The position numbers and the translations under genes are program-made. This document shows, piece after piece, positions 8,394 through 16,572 of a stretch of DNA of 64,000 nt. Each line of letters opens with the position of its first letter. Within the stretch, counting starts at the first letter, position 1. This DNA comes from Janibacter limosus NBRC 16128 (GTDB lineage: Bacteria > Actinomycetota > Actinomycetes > Actinomycetales > Dermatophilaceae): NCBI RefSeq assembly GCF_001570985.1, contig NZ_BCSS01000013.1, forward strand, positions 1 through 64,000. Direction: 5' to 3'. Under the pieces are notes generated by a model. That model was not told where the DNA came from and ran no database searches. It saw nothing but the letters and a program-made list of their open reading frames with translations.

Positions 8394-8676
8394 CACGTCG
8401 CTCGCCGGAGCCGCTCGCGCGGTCCTCGAGCTCGGCCACCCGCTGCTGGAGCCGGTCGAGCACATCGTCGACCTGGTCCATGCGGTAGCCGCGCAGTGCG
8501 GTGTCGAAGCGCACCATGTCGATGTCGGCGGCGCGCCAACCGCTGTCCGGCAGTCCGTGGTGGGGCGCCGTGCCGACGGCCTGGGCCATCGGGTCGGGAC
8601 TCAGCCGACCGGTGAGCACCGCCGCGAAGACGACGATGACGAGGACGGCGACGAGGGTGAAGAGGATCCAGACCAT
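8371..8676 (-). CDS. Small membrane-anchored DivIVA-domain protein (Rv1209-like)
   Basis: 101 residues. An N-terminal membrane helix (WILFTLVAVLVIVVFAAVL) is followed by the DivIVA-type motif FDTALRGYRMDQVDDVLDRL and a short coiled coil (QQRVAELED). This is the conserved small protein found downstream of LOG/folP genes in actinobacteria. Probably a curvature- or pole-associated envelope factor. Start codon 3 nt past the LOG stop, with GGAG spanning the junction. Confidence 0.8.
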   Translation of the reverse strand: MVWILFTLVAVLVIVVFAAVLTGRLSPDPMAQAVGTAPHHGLPDSGWRAADIDMVRFDTALRGYRMDQVDDVLDRLQQRVAELEDRASGSGERRDDGAHLG

Positions 8677-8679
8677 GGC

Positions 8680-9456
8680 CTACTCCGGATGCTTCGAGGT
8701 CTCGGGACGAACCCGCGCCGACTCACGCTTGACGTACTCGACGGCGTCGACGAGGTCATCGGTGACGTAGAGCCGGTCGATGTCGTCGGCGCTGATCATG
8801 CCGCCCTCGAGGACGGAGTCGCGCAACCAGTCGACGAGGCCGCCCCAGTACTGCGTGCCGATGAGGACGATGGGGAAGCCGGTCACCTTGCCCGTCTGGG
8901 CGAGCGTCACGGCCTCGAAGACCTCGTCGAGGGTGCCGAAGCCGCCGGGGAGGACGACGAAACCTTCGCTGTACTTGACGAACATCGTCTTGCGGGCGAA
9001 GAAGTAGCGGAAGTTGATGCCGAGATCGCAGTAGGGGTTCAGACCCGCCTCGAAGGGCAGCTCGATCCCGAGACCGACGCTCGTGCCGCCGGCCTCACGG
9101 GCACCGCGGTTGGCGGCCTCCATCGCGCCGGGACCTCCCCCGGTGATGACGGCGTAGCCCGCTTCGGCGACGAGTCGACCCAGCTCGATCCCGTCCGCGT
9201 ACCGCGGGGAGTCGACGGGGGTGCGGGCGCTGCCGAAGATGCTGACGGCCGGCCCGAGCTCGGCGAGCGCGCCGAAGCCTTCGACGAACTCGGCCTGGAT
9301 GCGCAGCACCCGCCACGGGTCGGTGTGCAGCCAGTCGGCGTGGCCCTTGTCGTCGAGCAGACGCTGGTCGGTCGTCGACTTGGGCACCTGGCGGCCACGC
9401 ATGAGCACGGGGCCCTTGTGGTACCAGCGGTCTGATGTGTTCCCCTGATCCGTCAC
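8680..9456 (-). CDS. LOG-family Rossmann-fold protein (TIGR00730)
   Basis: 258 residues. LOG/lysine-decarboxylase-like hallmarks: SIFGSARTP, ITGGGPGAMEAANRGA and PGGFGTLDEVFEAVTL (PGGxGTxxE). Plant and some bacterial members release cytokinin bases from riboside monophosphates; in most bacteria the substrate is an unidentified nucleoside monophosphate. The start is GTG at 9456, set by a -10 box 7 nt upstream; the longer frame to 9609 lies inside dapE and is low-complexity. Confidence 0.87.
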   Translation of the reverse strand: MTDQGNTSDRWYHKGPVLMRGRQVPKSTTDQRLLDDKGHADWLHTDPWRVLRIQAEFVEGFGALAELGPAVSIFGSARTPVDSPRYADGIELGRLVAEAGYAVITGGGPGAMEAANRGAREAGGTSVGLGIELPFEAGLNPYCDLGINFRYFFARKTMFVKYSEGFVVLPGGFGTLDEVFEAVTLAQTGKVTGFPIVLIGTQYWGGLVDWLRDSVLEGGMISADDIDRLYVTDDLVDAVEYVKRESARVRPETSKHPE

Positions 9457-9463
9457 GGTCGCG

Positions 9464-9469
9464 ACCCTA
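9464..9469 (-). promoter_or_regulatory. -10 box of the LOG gene, containing the dapE stop codon
   Basis: TAGGGT on the minus strand, 7 nt before the LOG GTG (9456). Its first three bases are the TAG stop of dapE (9469-9467). Confidence 0.45.
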
Positions 9470-10543
9470 CGCGAGCCAGCGCAGCACGGCCTGCTCCGCC
9501 GTGACGATCTGATCGACCGGACACCGCTCCTCGTCGTGGTGCGCGAGGTTGGGGTCGCCGGGGCCGAAGTTGACGGCGGGGATGCCCTGCGCGGAGAAGC
9601 GAGCGACATCGGTCCACCCCTCCTTGGGTCCGACGGGGACGTCGAGCGCGGTGACGAAGGCCTGCGCCGCCGGCAGGTCCAGACCGGGTCGGGCGCCTTC
9701 GGCCATGTCGCGCACGTGCAGCTCGCGGCCGGGCAGGACGGACTGCACGTACGCCAGCGCCGCCTCGGCGTCCTTGTCCGGGGCGAAGCGGTAGTTGATC
9801 AGCACGGTGCAGGAGTCGGGGATGACATTGCCCGCGATGCCGCCGGTGATCCCGACGGCCTGGAGCGCCTCGTGGTAGTCCAGACCGTCGACGTGGACGG
9901 TCGCCTCCTCGTGGGCGGCGAGCGCGGCGAGGACCTCGTGGGCGTCGTGGATGGCGTTGTGGCCGTTCCACGGGCGGGCGGAGTGCGCGGCGATGCCCTT
10001 GAGGCGCACCTCGACCCGCATCGTGCCCTTGCACCCGCCCTCGACCTCGGAGTTGGTGGGCTCGAGGAGGACGGCGAAGTCAGCCTCGAGCAGGTCGGGG
10101 TCGGACTCGGCGAGCAGCTGCAGCCCGTTGTAGACCGCGTCGACCTCCTCGGCCTCGTAGAAGAGGAAGGTGACATCGCGGCTCGGCTCCTCGATGAGGG
10201 CGGCCTTGAGCTGGACGGCGACGCCCCCCTTCATGTCCACCGTGCCGCGACCCCACAGGACGTCGACGCCACCGACCTGCTCGCGGCGGACGGGCAGGTT
10301 CGCCGGCTCGCTGGTGAGCGGCACGGTGTCGATGTGGCCGGCCAGCACGACGCGCTCATCGCGTCCCAGGTGGGTGCGGGCGATGACCGTGTGGCCCCGG
10401 CGGATCACCTCGAGATGACGAAGGGGGGTCAGCGCGGCCTCGATGGCATCGGCGATCGCCGCCTCGTCATGGCTGACCGACTCGATGTCGCACAGCTGCT
10501 GGGTGAGGGTCACGACGTCTGCGGTGAGGTCCAGGCTCGGCAT
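9467..10543 (-). CDS. dapE: Succinyl-diaminopimelate desuccinylase
   Basis: 358 residues, M20 metallopeptidase fold. Metal ligands and catalytic Asp in LAGHIDTVPL, Asp in WGRGTVDMKGG, Glu pair in FYEAEEVD, and a C-terminal His in NLAHHDEERC. It removes succinate from N-succinyl-LL-diaminopimelate, feeding lysine and peptidoglycan synthesis. Divergent from dapD, 152 nt apart; both appear to start leaderless. Confidence 0.93.
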   Translation of the reverse strand: MPSLDLTADVVTLTQQLCDIESVSHDEAAIADAIEAALTPLRHLEVIRRGHTVIARTHLGRDERVVLAGHIDTVPLTSEPANLPVRREQVGGVDVLWGRGTVDMKGGVAVQLKAALIEEPSRDVTFLFYEAEEVDAVYNGLQLLAESDPDLLEADFAVLLEPTNSEVEGGCKGTMRVEVRLKGIAAHSARPWNGHNAIHDAHEVLAALAAHEEATVHVDGLDYHEALQAVGITGGIAGNVIPDSCTVLINYRFAPDKDAEAALAYVQSVLPGRELHVRDMAEGARPGLDLPAAQAFVTALDVPVGPKEGWTDVARFSAQGIPAVNFGPGDPNLAHHDEERCPVDQIVTAEQAVLRWLA

Positions 10544-10549
10544 CCCGCC

Positions 10550-10555
10550 ACCTTA
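10550..10555 (-). promoter_or_regulatory. -10 box, leaderless start of dapE
   Basis: TAAGGT on the minus strand, 6 nt before the dapE ATG (10543). No room for a ribosome binding site. Confidence 0.5.
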
Positions 10556-10682
10556 GGGCGTCGACCACGGCTGGAGCTCACCGCTCCTCGTGCGCGACGC
10601 CGCCGGACGCCGAGTGGACCTGGCGGCGTCCCGCGGGCTGAGCCCACGGCACAGGGATGCGAGCGACCGTCGCCCGGTTTCG

Positions 10683-10688
10683 TAGGAT
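10683..10688 (+). promoter_or_regulatory. -10 box, leaderless start of dapD
   Basis: TAGGAT, 7 nt, ATG at 10696. It rules out the in-frame ATG at 10657, which lies upstream of the predicted transcription start. Confidence 0.55.
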
Positions 10689-10695
10689 CGGACCC

Positions 10696-11628
10696 ATGAC
10701 GACGACGCGCGCTGCCTGGGGCCATGGAGTGGCCACCGTGACGACAGATGGATCGGTCCTGGACACCTGGTACCCCGAGCCGATCCTGGGTGAGGCCCCC
10801 GAGGCCACCCAAGTGCCCGAGGAGCTCCTCGCCCTCGCCGGTGAGGACGAGGCCCGCCGCGTGCGCACCGAGGTCATCACCGTCGCCATCGACCTCGACG
10901 CAGCCCCCGATGGCGCGTCCGACGCCTACCTGCGTCTGCACCTGCTCTCCCACCGGCTCGTCCAGCCCAACTCGATCAACCTCGACGGCCTCTTCGGTCA
11001 GCTGACCAATGTCGTGTGGACCAACCACGGCCCGTGCGCGGTCGAGGGCTTCGAGACCACCCGCGCCCGGCTGCGGGCACGCGGCCCGGTCCAGGTGACG
11101 AGCATCGACAAGTTCCCCCGCCTCACCGACTACGTCACCCCCTCGGGCGTGCGCATCGGTGACGCCGACCGGGTCCGCCTGGGCGCCCACCTCGCCGCCG
11201 GCACCACCGTCATGCACGAGGGCTTCGTCAACTTCAACGCCGGGACCCTGGGCACCTCCATGGTCGAGGGCCGGATCAGTCAGGGCGTCGTCGTCGGCGA
11301 CGGCTCCGACATCGGTGGCGGCGCCTCGACCATGGGTACCCTCTCCGGTGGCGGCACCGAGCGGGTCTCGATCGGCGAGCGCTGCCTCGTGGGCGCCGAG
11401 GCCGGCGTCGGCATCGCGCTCGGCGACGACTGCGTCGTGGAGGCTGGGCTCTACGTCACCGCAGGGACCAAGGTCACCCTGCCCGACGGGGCCGTGGTCA
11501 AGGCCGCAGAGCTCTCCGGCCGGAGCGGCCTGCTCTTCGTCCGCAACTCCGTCACCGGCACCGTCGAGGCCCGCGACCGCACCGGTCACGGCATCTCGCT
11601 CAACGACGCACTGCACGCCAACGACTAG
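10696..11628 (+). CDS. dapD: Tetrahydrodipicolinate N-succinyltransferase, actinobacterial type
   Basis: 310 residues. A left-handed beta-helix hexapeptide domain occupies the second half ([59 protein letters not shown]). It transfers succinyl from succinyl-CoA to tetrahydrodipicolinate, two steps before DapE. Divergent from dapE and followed after 2 nt by a membrane lysozyme-like gene. With dapC at 14 kb, the succinylase branch is well represented in this region. Confidence 0.93.
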   Translation: MTTTRAAWGHGVATVTTDGSVLDTWYPEPILGEAPEATQVPEELLALAGEDEARRVRTEVITVAIDLDAAPDGASDAYLRLHLLSHRLVQPNSINLDGLFGQLTNVVWTNHGPCAVEGFETTRARLRARGPVQVTSIDKFPRLTDYVTPSGVRIGDADRVRLGAHLAAGTTVMHEGFVNFNAGTLGTSMVEGRISQGVVVGDGSDIGGGASTMGTLSGGGTERVSIGERCLVGAEAGVGIALGDDCVVEAGLYVTAGTKVTLPDGAVVKAAELSGRSGLLFVRNSVTGTVEARDRTGHGISLNDALHAND

Positions 11629-11630
11629 CC

Positions 11631-12506
11631 ATGCCCCGACGCGAGCACCCACCACTGGTCGAGGAGCGTGGCCCACGGTGGCCCACGCTGGTCGCGATCC
11701 TGTGCGTGCTCGCGCTCTTCGTCGGCGTGGGCATCTGGTACGCCCGTGACCGCATCGGCCTCTTCCTCGGGGAGGAGTGTCGGGCGACCGCGCTGGACGA
11801 GAGCGTGAGCTTCCGCCCCGACCAGATGCACCACGCGAGCACGATCGTGCTCATCGCCGTCAAACGCGGCATGCCGGCACGCGCAGGCAGCATCGGGATC
11901 GCCACCGCGATCCAGGAGTCCAAGCTGCGCAACCTCTCCTACGGTGATCGGGACTCGCTCGGACTCTTCCAGCAGCGACCGAGCCAGGGGTGGGGCACGC
12001 CGGAGCAGCTGCAGGACCCGGTGTACGCCACCAACGCCTTCTACGACGCCCTGGTCAAGGTCGACGGGTGGCAGGACATGGTGATCACCGAGATCGCGCA
12101 GGAGGTCCAGCGCAGCGGCTATCCCGAGGCCTACGCCGACCACGAGCAGGAGGGCCGGATCATCGCGTCCGCGATGAGCGGCCACTCACCCGAAGGCTTC
12201 GCCTGCCGCCTCGACGACCCCACCGCCGCCGGCCGACCGGACACCTTTGTCGCGGCCCTCTCGCAGGAGACCGGGCAGGTCGGTACCGCCGAGGGCCAGG
12301 TCATCCGGGTGGCTGCCCCCGACGCGCGCCACGGCTGGGCCGTCGGCTCCTGGGCGGTCGGCCAGGCCAAGGCCCGCAATGTCGTCTCCGTGCAGGTCGG
12401 TGGCCGGCAGTGGTCGCGAGGGGCCGGCGACAACGCCATGCAGTGGTCCGACGCGGACGCGCCCGTCCCCGCAGGCCAGGTCGTCATCACCCTCCACACG
12501 GGCTGA
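11631..12506 (+). CDS. Membrane-anchored lysozyme/transglycosylase-like protein
   Basis: 291 residues. One N-terminal membrane helix (WPTLVAILCVLALFVGVGIW) and an extracytoplasmic domain. The segment IGIATAIQESKLRNLSYGDR followed by SLGLFQQRPSQGWGTPEQL resembles the catalytic Glu and GLFQ motifs of lytic-transglycosylase/lysozyme folds. The C-terminus (about 210-291) is beta-rich. Homologues are often left as hypothetical. It starts 2 nt after the dapD stop, so is probably co-expressed with diaminopimelate synthesis, which fits a peptidoglycan role (inference). Confidence 0.7.
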   Translation: MPRREHPPLVEERGPRWPTLVAILCVLALFVGVGIWYARDRIGLFLGEECRATALDESVSFRPDQMHHASTIVLIAVKRGMPARAGSIGIATAIQESKLRNLSYGDRDSLGLFQQRPSQGWGTPEQLQDPVYATNAFYDALVKVDGWQDMVITEIAQEVQRSGYPEAYADHEQEGRIIASAMSGHSPEGFACRLDDPTAAGRPDTFVAALSQETGQVGTAEGQVIRVAAPDARHGWAVGSWAVGQAKARNVVSVQVGGRQWSRGAGDNAMQWSDADAPVPAGQVVITLHTG

Positions 12507-12530
12507 GCGCCCTCCCCTTCGTCGGGGACG

Positions 12531-12570
12531 CAGCGACCCCCTCCGCCCGGACGGACGAAGGGGGTCGCTG
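12531..12570. terminator. Bidirectional terminator between the dapD operon and gltA
   Basis: Perfect 12-bp arms CAGCGACCCCCT (12531-12542) and AGGGGGTCGCTG (12559-12570). Both flanking genes end here, convergently. The right arm contains one copy of the over-represented CGAAGGGGG motif. Confidence 0.8.
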
Positions 12571-12583
12571 TCAGCGCTGTGGG

Positions 12584-13867
12584 TCAGCGGTTGTCGATGC
12601 CCACGTAGTCGCGCTCGGTGGGGCCGGTGTAGATCTGGCGCGGACGCCCGATCTTGGTGTCGGGGTCCTCGATCATCTCGCGCCACTGGGCGATCCAGCC
12701 CTGGAGGCGACCGATGGCGAAGAGTGCGGTGAACATCTTGGGCTGGAAGCCCATGGCCGTGTAGATCAGGCCGGTGTAGAAGTCCACGTTGGGGTAGAGC
12801 TTGCGCTCGACGAAGTAGTCATCGGCCAGCGCGATCTCCTCGAGCTTCATCGCGATCTCGAGCTGCTCGTCGCCACCCATCTTTTCGAGGATGGTGTGCG
12901 CCGTGTCCTTGACGATGGCCGCGCGCGGGTCGTAGCTCTTGTAGACGCGGTGCCCGAAGCCCATGAGCCGGACGCCGTCCTCCTTGTTCTTGACCCGCTT
13001 CATGAAGGTCTCGGCGCCGTCGTCGGAGGCCTGGATCTTGTCGAGCATCTCCAGGACGGCCTGGTTGGCACCACCGTGCAGCGGGCCGGACAGGGCGTGG
13101 ATGCCGGCGGAGACGGAGTTGAACATGTTGGCGTGCGCCGACCCGACGAGACGCACCGTCGAGGTGGAGCAGTTCTGCTCGTGGTCCGCGTGCAGGATGA
13201 ACAGCTGGTCGAGGGCCGCGACGATCTCGGGGTCGAGGTCGTAGGGCTCCGCGGGGAAACCGAAGGTCATCCGCAGGAAGTTCTCGGTCAGGCTCAACGA
13301 GTTGTCCGGGTACAGGAAGGGCTGGCCGACGCTCTTCTTGTGCGCGTACGCAGCGATGGTCGGCAGCTTCGCCAGGAGGCGGATGGTCGAGATCTCGACC
13401 TGCTCCGGGTCGAAGGGGTCGAGGCTGTCCTGGTAGAAGGTGCCCAGCGCCGAGACGGCGGAGGAGAGCACCGGCATCGGGTGCGCATCGCGCGGGAAGC
13501 CGTTGAAGAAGGCCTTGAGGTCCTCGTGGAGCATCGTGTGCCGGGAGATGCGCTCCTCGAAGCCACCGAGCTGATCGGCCGTGGGGAGCTCGCCGTAGAT
13601 GAGCAGGTAGGCGACCTCGACAAAGGTCGACTTGCCCGCCAGCTGCTCGATCGGGTACCCGCGGTAGCGCAGGATGCCGGCGTCGCCGTCGATGTAGGTG
13701 ATGTCGCTCTTGCAGGAGGCCGTGTTGACGAAGCCCACGTCGAGCGTCGTGTTGCCGGTCTCCTTCATCAGCGAGGAGATGTCATATCCGTCGTTGCCCT
13801 CGTTGGCCGTCACGAGAGGGAAGGTCAGGTCTTTGCCTGCGGCGGAGAAGGTGGCATCAGCTGTCAT
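12584..13867 (-). CDS. gltA: Citrate synthase (type II)
   Basis: 427 residues. The N-terminal beta region is typical of hexameric bacterial enzymes (DVGFVNTASCKSDITYIDGD). Catalytic His in HADHEQNCSTSTVRLVGS, His/Gly-rich HGGANQAV and VRLMGFGHRVYKSYDPRA, with catalytic Asp in the C-terminal part. It condenses oxaloacetate with acetyl-CoA, entering the TCA cycle. ATG at 13867 is preceded by GAAGGG at 9 nt. Monocistronic between a terminator and its own promoter. Confidence 0.95.
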   Translation of the reverse strand: MTADATFSAAGKDLTFPLVTANEGNDGYDISSLMKETGNTTLDVGFVNTASCKSDITYIDGDAGILRYRGYPIEQLAGKSTFVEVAYLLIYGELPTADQLGGFEERISRHTMLHEDLKAFFNGFPRDAHPMPVLSSAVSALGTFYQDSLDPFDPEQVEISTIRLLAKLPTIAAYAHKKSVGQPFLYPDNSLSLTENFLRMTFGFPAEPYDLDPEIVAALDQLFILHADHEQNCSTSTVRLVGSAHANMFNSVSAGIHALSGPLHGGANQAVLEMLDKIQASDDGAETFMKRVKNKEDGVRLMGFGHRVYKSYDPRAAIVKDTAHTILEKMGGDEQLEIAMKLEEIALADDYFVERKLYPNVDFYTGLIYTAMGFQPKMFTALFAIGRLQGWIAQWREMIEDPDTKIGRPRQIYTGPTERDYVGIDNR

Positions 13868-13922
13868 GAATATCTGCCCTTCGATCGTTCCGTGTCACTG
13901 GGACGGTGGCCCCGGGCACGTG

Positions 13923-13962
13923 GTTTCACCCCCGAAACTACCTCAACGGTGGCCTGCGTCAC
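13923..13962 (-). promoter_or_regulatory. gltA promoter with overlapping inverted repeat
   Basis: Minus strand: -35 GTGACG (13962-13957), 16-bp spacer, -10 TAGTTT (13940-13935), leader about 60 nt. A perfect 5-bp inverted repeat GTTTC-ACCCCC-GAAAC (13923-13938) overlaps the -10 and the predicted start point and could be an operator. The regulator is unknown. Confidence 0.4.
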
Positions 13963-13998
13963 GACGTGGGGTGCATCCAGTGGAACGTGGCAGGAGGG

Positions 13999-15168
13999 TC
14001 AGCGGGCCAGTCGCGCGGCCGCTGCGGCGATGCGCTCGTCGCTGGCCGACAGCGCCACCCGCACATGCTCCGCACCCGGAGCGCCGTAGAAGTCGCCCGG
14101 TGCGACGAGGATGCCGAGGTCAGCGAGCCGATCGACGGTCACCCGGCACGGCTCACCAGCGGTCGCCCACAGGTACAGACCGGCGGCGGAGTCGTCGATC
14201 CGCATGCCGAAGCCCTCGAGCGCAGGCCGCAGCACCTCACGCCGAACCCGATAGCGCTCACGCTGAGCGGCGACGTGCTCGTCGTCGCGCACGGCCGCGA
14301 GCAGGGCCCGCTGCACGGGCCAGGGCACGATCATCCCGGCGTGCTTGCGCACCTCGAGCAGCCTGCCCACCAGTGCTGGGTCACCGGCGACGAAGGCTGC
14401 CCGGTAGCCGGCGAGGCTGGACTGCTTGGAGGTCGAGTAGACCGCGAGCAGACCCTCGGTGGACCCGCCGGTGACTCGCGGGTCGAGGATCGACGGGGTC
14501 GTCGGCAGCTCGGCATAGGACTGCCCGCGCTCCTCCTCGGAGCGCCAGTCCAGCTCGGCGTAGCACTCGTCGGAGGCGACGATGACACCGCGCGCTCGGG
14601 CCCACGCCACGACCTTGGTCAGGTGCTCGACACCCAGGACCTTGCCCGTCGGGTTGCTCGGGGTGTTGAGCCACAGCAGCTTGGGAGCGCTCGAGGGGGT
14701 CGTCGGACCGAAGGCCGTCGTGGCGTCCGCGGCGAAGGGGGTCGCCCCCGCGATCCGCGCGCCCACGTCATAGGTCGGGTAGGCGACCCGGGGGAACCCG
14801 ACGACGTCGCCCGCGCCCAGACCGAGCAGGGTCGGCAGCCACGCGACGAGCTCCTTGGAGCCGATCGTCGGCATGACGCCGTCAGGGTCCAGGCCCGGCG
14901 CACCACGACGGCGAGCGAACCAGTCGACGATGCCCTCGCGCAGGTCCGGCGTCCCCCAGGTCTGGGGGTAGCCGGGAGCGTCAGAGGCCTCGCGCAGCGC
15001 CTCCTGGACGACCGCGGGCGTGGCATCGACGGGGGTGCCGACCGACAGGTCGACGATCCCCTCCCCCTGCGCCTCGTCGGCAGACGACTCTCCTGACGAG
15101 GAAAAGGCTTTCGCCCGCTCCTTGGCAGGAGCGAGCGAGTCCCATGGAAAGTCAGGTAAAGACGTCAC
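13999..15168 (-). CDS. dapC: N-succinyldiaminopimelate aminotransferase, actinobacterial type
   Basis: 389 residues, fold-type I PLP aminotransferase. WLNTPSNPTGKVLG, the Asp in VIVASDECYAELDW, the PLP lysine in YSTSKQSSLAGYRAAF, and the C-terminal substrate Arg in HVRVALS. It matches the DapC group that lies next to ferredoxin genes in actinobacteria (fdxC-dapC in mycobacteria). It converts N-succinyl-2-amino-6-ketopimelate to succinyl-diaminopimelate. GTG start at 15168, 16 nt after the ferredoxin stop. Confidence 0.9.
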   Translation of the reverse strand: MTSLPDFPWDSLAPAKERAKAFSSSGESSADEAQGEGIVDLSVGTPVDATPAVVQEALREASDAPGYPQTWGTPDLREGIVDWFARRRGAPGLDPDGVMPTIGSKELVAWLPTLLGLGAGDVVGFPRVAYPTYDVGARIAGATPFAADATTAFGPTTPSSAPKLLWLNTPSNPTGKVLGVEHLTKVVAWARARGVIVASDECYAELDWRSEEERGQSYAELPTTPSILDPRVTGGSTEGLLAVYSTSKQSSLAGYRAAFVAGDPALVGRLLEVRKHAGMIVPWPVQRALLAAVRDDEHVAAQRERYRVRREVLRPALEGFGMRIDDSAAGLYLWATAGEPCRVTVDRLADLGILVAPGDFYGAPGAEHVRVALSASDERIAAAAARLAR

Positions 15169-15184
15169 GAATCGTCACGCTGCG

Positions 15185-15511
15185 TCATTCAGAGTGCTCC
15201 TGCGGAGGCAGAGCGGCCACGATCGGGTGGTCCTTGTCGATCATGCCCATCTTGGCGGCGCCGCCGGGGCTGCCGAGGTCGTCGAAGAACTCGACATTGG
15301 CCTTGTAGAAGTCGGCCCACTCCTCAGGAGTGTCGTCCTCGTAGTAGATGGCCTCGACGGGGCACACCGGCTCGCAGGCGCCGCAGTCGACGCACTCGTC
15401 GGGGTGGATGTAGAGACTGCGCTTGCCCTCGTAGATGCAGTCGACGGGGCACTCCTCGATGCAGGCCTTGTCCTTGAGGTCAACACACGGCTGCGCAATC
15501 ACGTACGTCAT
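15185..15511 (-). CDS. fdxA: Seven-iron ferredoxin
   Basis: 108 residues. Two cluster motifs lie at the N-terminus: Cys residues in PCVDLKDKACIEECPVDC for the [3Fe-4S] cluster and CVDCGACEPVCP for the [4Fe-4S] cluster. A long C-terminal extension is typical of mycobacterial FdxC/FdxA. Cytosolic electron carrier. ATG at 15511 is set by a -10 box 7 nt upstream, which overlaps the -10 of the divergent GNAT gene. Probably co-transcribed with dapC. Confidence 0.93.
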   Translation of the reverse strand: MTYVIAQPCVDLKDKACIEECPVDCIYEGKRSLYIHPDECVDCGACEPVCPVEAIYYEDDTPEEWADFYKANVEFFDDLGSPGGAAKMGMIDKDHPIVAALPPQEHSE

Positions 15512-15518
15512 GACGCAC

Positions 15519-15525
15519 ATACTAT
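15519..15525. promoter_or_regulatory. Two overlapping divergent -10 boxes (fdxA and GNAT gene)
   Basis: Minus strand TAGTAT (15524-15519), 7 nt before the fdxA ATG. Plus strand TACTAT (15520-15525), 8 nt before the GNAT ATG at 15534. The two hexamers share five base pairs, so polymerase cannot occupy both at once. Confidence 0.5.
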
Positions 15526-15533
15526 GACGCTCC

Positions 15534-16541
15534 ATGAGCGATCTGATGGTGGGTCTCACCACAGGGACACGAGTGGCGGTCCGCACGCGGATCGACCCCG
15601 CGCCGATGCACGGCCCGACCCTGACCGACACGGTCGGCGAGCTCCTCGCCGTCGACGAGGATCGGGTGCGCATCGGCACCCGCACCGGGGAGGTGACGCT
15701 GCGCCGCGACCTCGTCGTCGCAGCCCGGGCCATCCCGCCGAAGCCGACTCGTCGGGGCGCACCCCACCGGGCGATCGCCATCGAGGACCTCCACCTCGTC
15801 ATGACCAGGGGCCAGCCCGGCCTCGAGGAGTCATGGCTGGGGACGAAGGGAGCCGGCTGGCTCCTGCGCGCCGGCGCCGGCTGGACCGGTCGGTCCAACT
15901 CCGTTGCCCCCGTGGGCGATCCGGGACTGCCCCTGTCGGAGGCCGTCGACGCGGTCGAGTCCTGGTACCGCGAGCGCGAGCTCGTGCCGCTGGTCATGCT
16001 CCCCCGGCCCGTGGGTGCCGCCACGACCGACGACCCGCTCGGCGCGCTCCTGCTGCACCGCGGCTGGATCGAGGGCAACCCCGCTGACGTGCTCACCGGC
16101 CGGACCGAGACGCTGTTGCAGGGCGCCGGCCCCTCCCCCGCCGGGTTCTCGCTCCATGTGAGCGATGCCCCTGACGAGGACTGGCTGGCCGGCGGCTCGC
16201 CACGGCTCCTGGACCACCTCGACACGGCTCGCCGGATCCTCGCCCTGCCCGCGCGCCAGCTCTTCCTCACCGCTCGAGGCGAAGGGGGCGCGGTCGCCGG
16301 CATCGTGCGGGTGGCGTTGAACGACGGCTGGGCCGGCCTCTTCGGCCTGCACGTCGACCCGACGCACCGCGGCCGGGGTCTGGGTCGTTGGCTGACCATC
16401 GAGGCCCTCCGCGCGGCCGCCGACGCCGGCGCCTCACTCACCTACCTCCAGGTCGAGCCGGGCAACGAGCCCGCTCAGCGCCTCTACCGAGGCCTGGGCC
16501 TGACGACGCACCACGACTACGTCTACCTGGCCCACCGCTGA
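15534..16541 (+). CDS. GNAT-family N-acetyltransferase with N-terminal beta-barrel-like domain
   Basis: 335 residues. The C-terminal GNAT domain (about 210-335) has LFGLHVDPTHRGRGLGRWLT (acetyl-CoA pyrophosphate loop RGRGLG) and QVEPGNEPAQRLYRGLGL. The N-terminal ~70 residues (GELLAVDEDRVRIGTRTGEV) resemble the small barrel of actinobacterial CG3035-type acetyltransferases placed beside fdxC/dapC. That group has been proposed to make N-acetylglutamate, but this is not shown here. Divergent from fdxA with start codons 22 bp apart. Confidence 0.83.
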   Translation: MSDLMVGLTTGTRVAVRTRIDPAPMHGPTLTDTVGELLAVDEDRVRIGTRTGEVTLRRDLVVAARAIPPKPTRRGAPHRAIAIEDLHLVMTRGQPGLEESWLGTKGAGWLLRAGAGWTGRSNSVAPVGDPGLPLSEAVDAVESWYRERELVPLVMLPRPVGAATTDDPLGALLLHRGWIEGNPADVLTGRTETLLQGAGPSPAGFSLHVSDAPDEDWLAGGSPRLLDHLDTARRILALPARQLFLTARGEGGAVAGIVRVALNDGWAGLFGLHVDPTHRGRGLGRWLTIEALRAAADAGASLTYLQVEPGNEPAQRLYRGLGLTTHHDYVYLAHR

Positions 16542-16562
16542 GTCGGGCCGCGCCAGCCCGAC
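16542..16562. terminator. Hairpin between convergent GNAT and VanW genes
   Basis: Perfect 7-bp arms GTCGGGC (16542-16548) and GCCCGAC (16556-16562), loop of 7 nt, between two convergent 3' ends. Confidence 0.6.
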
Positions 16563-16572
16563 GTCAGCAGCA

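Noticed and set aside
11990-14089. A 699-codon plus-strand frame antisense to citrate synthase.
   Set aside because: Composition is Gly/Arg/Val/Leu-rich with no family motifs; gltA on the other strand is unambiguous.
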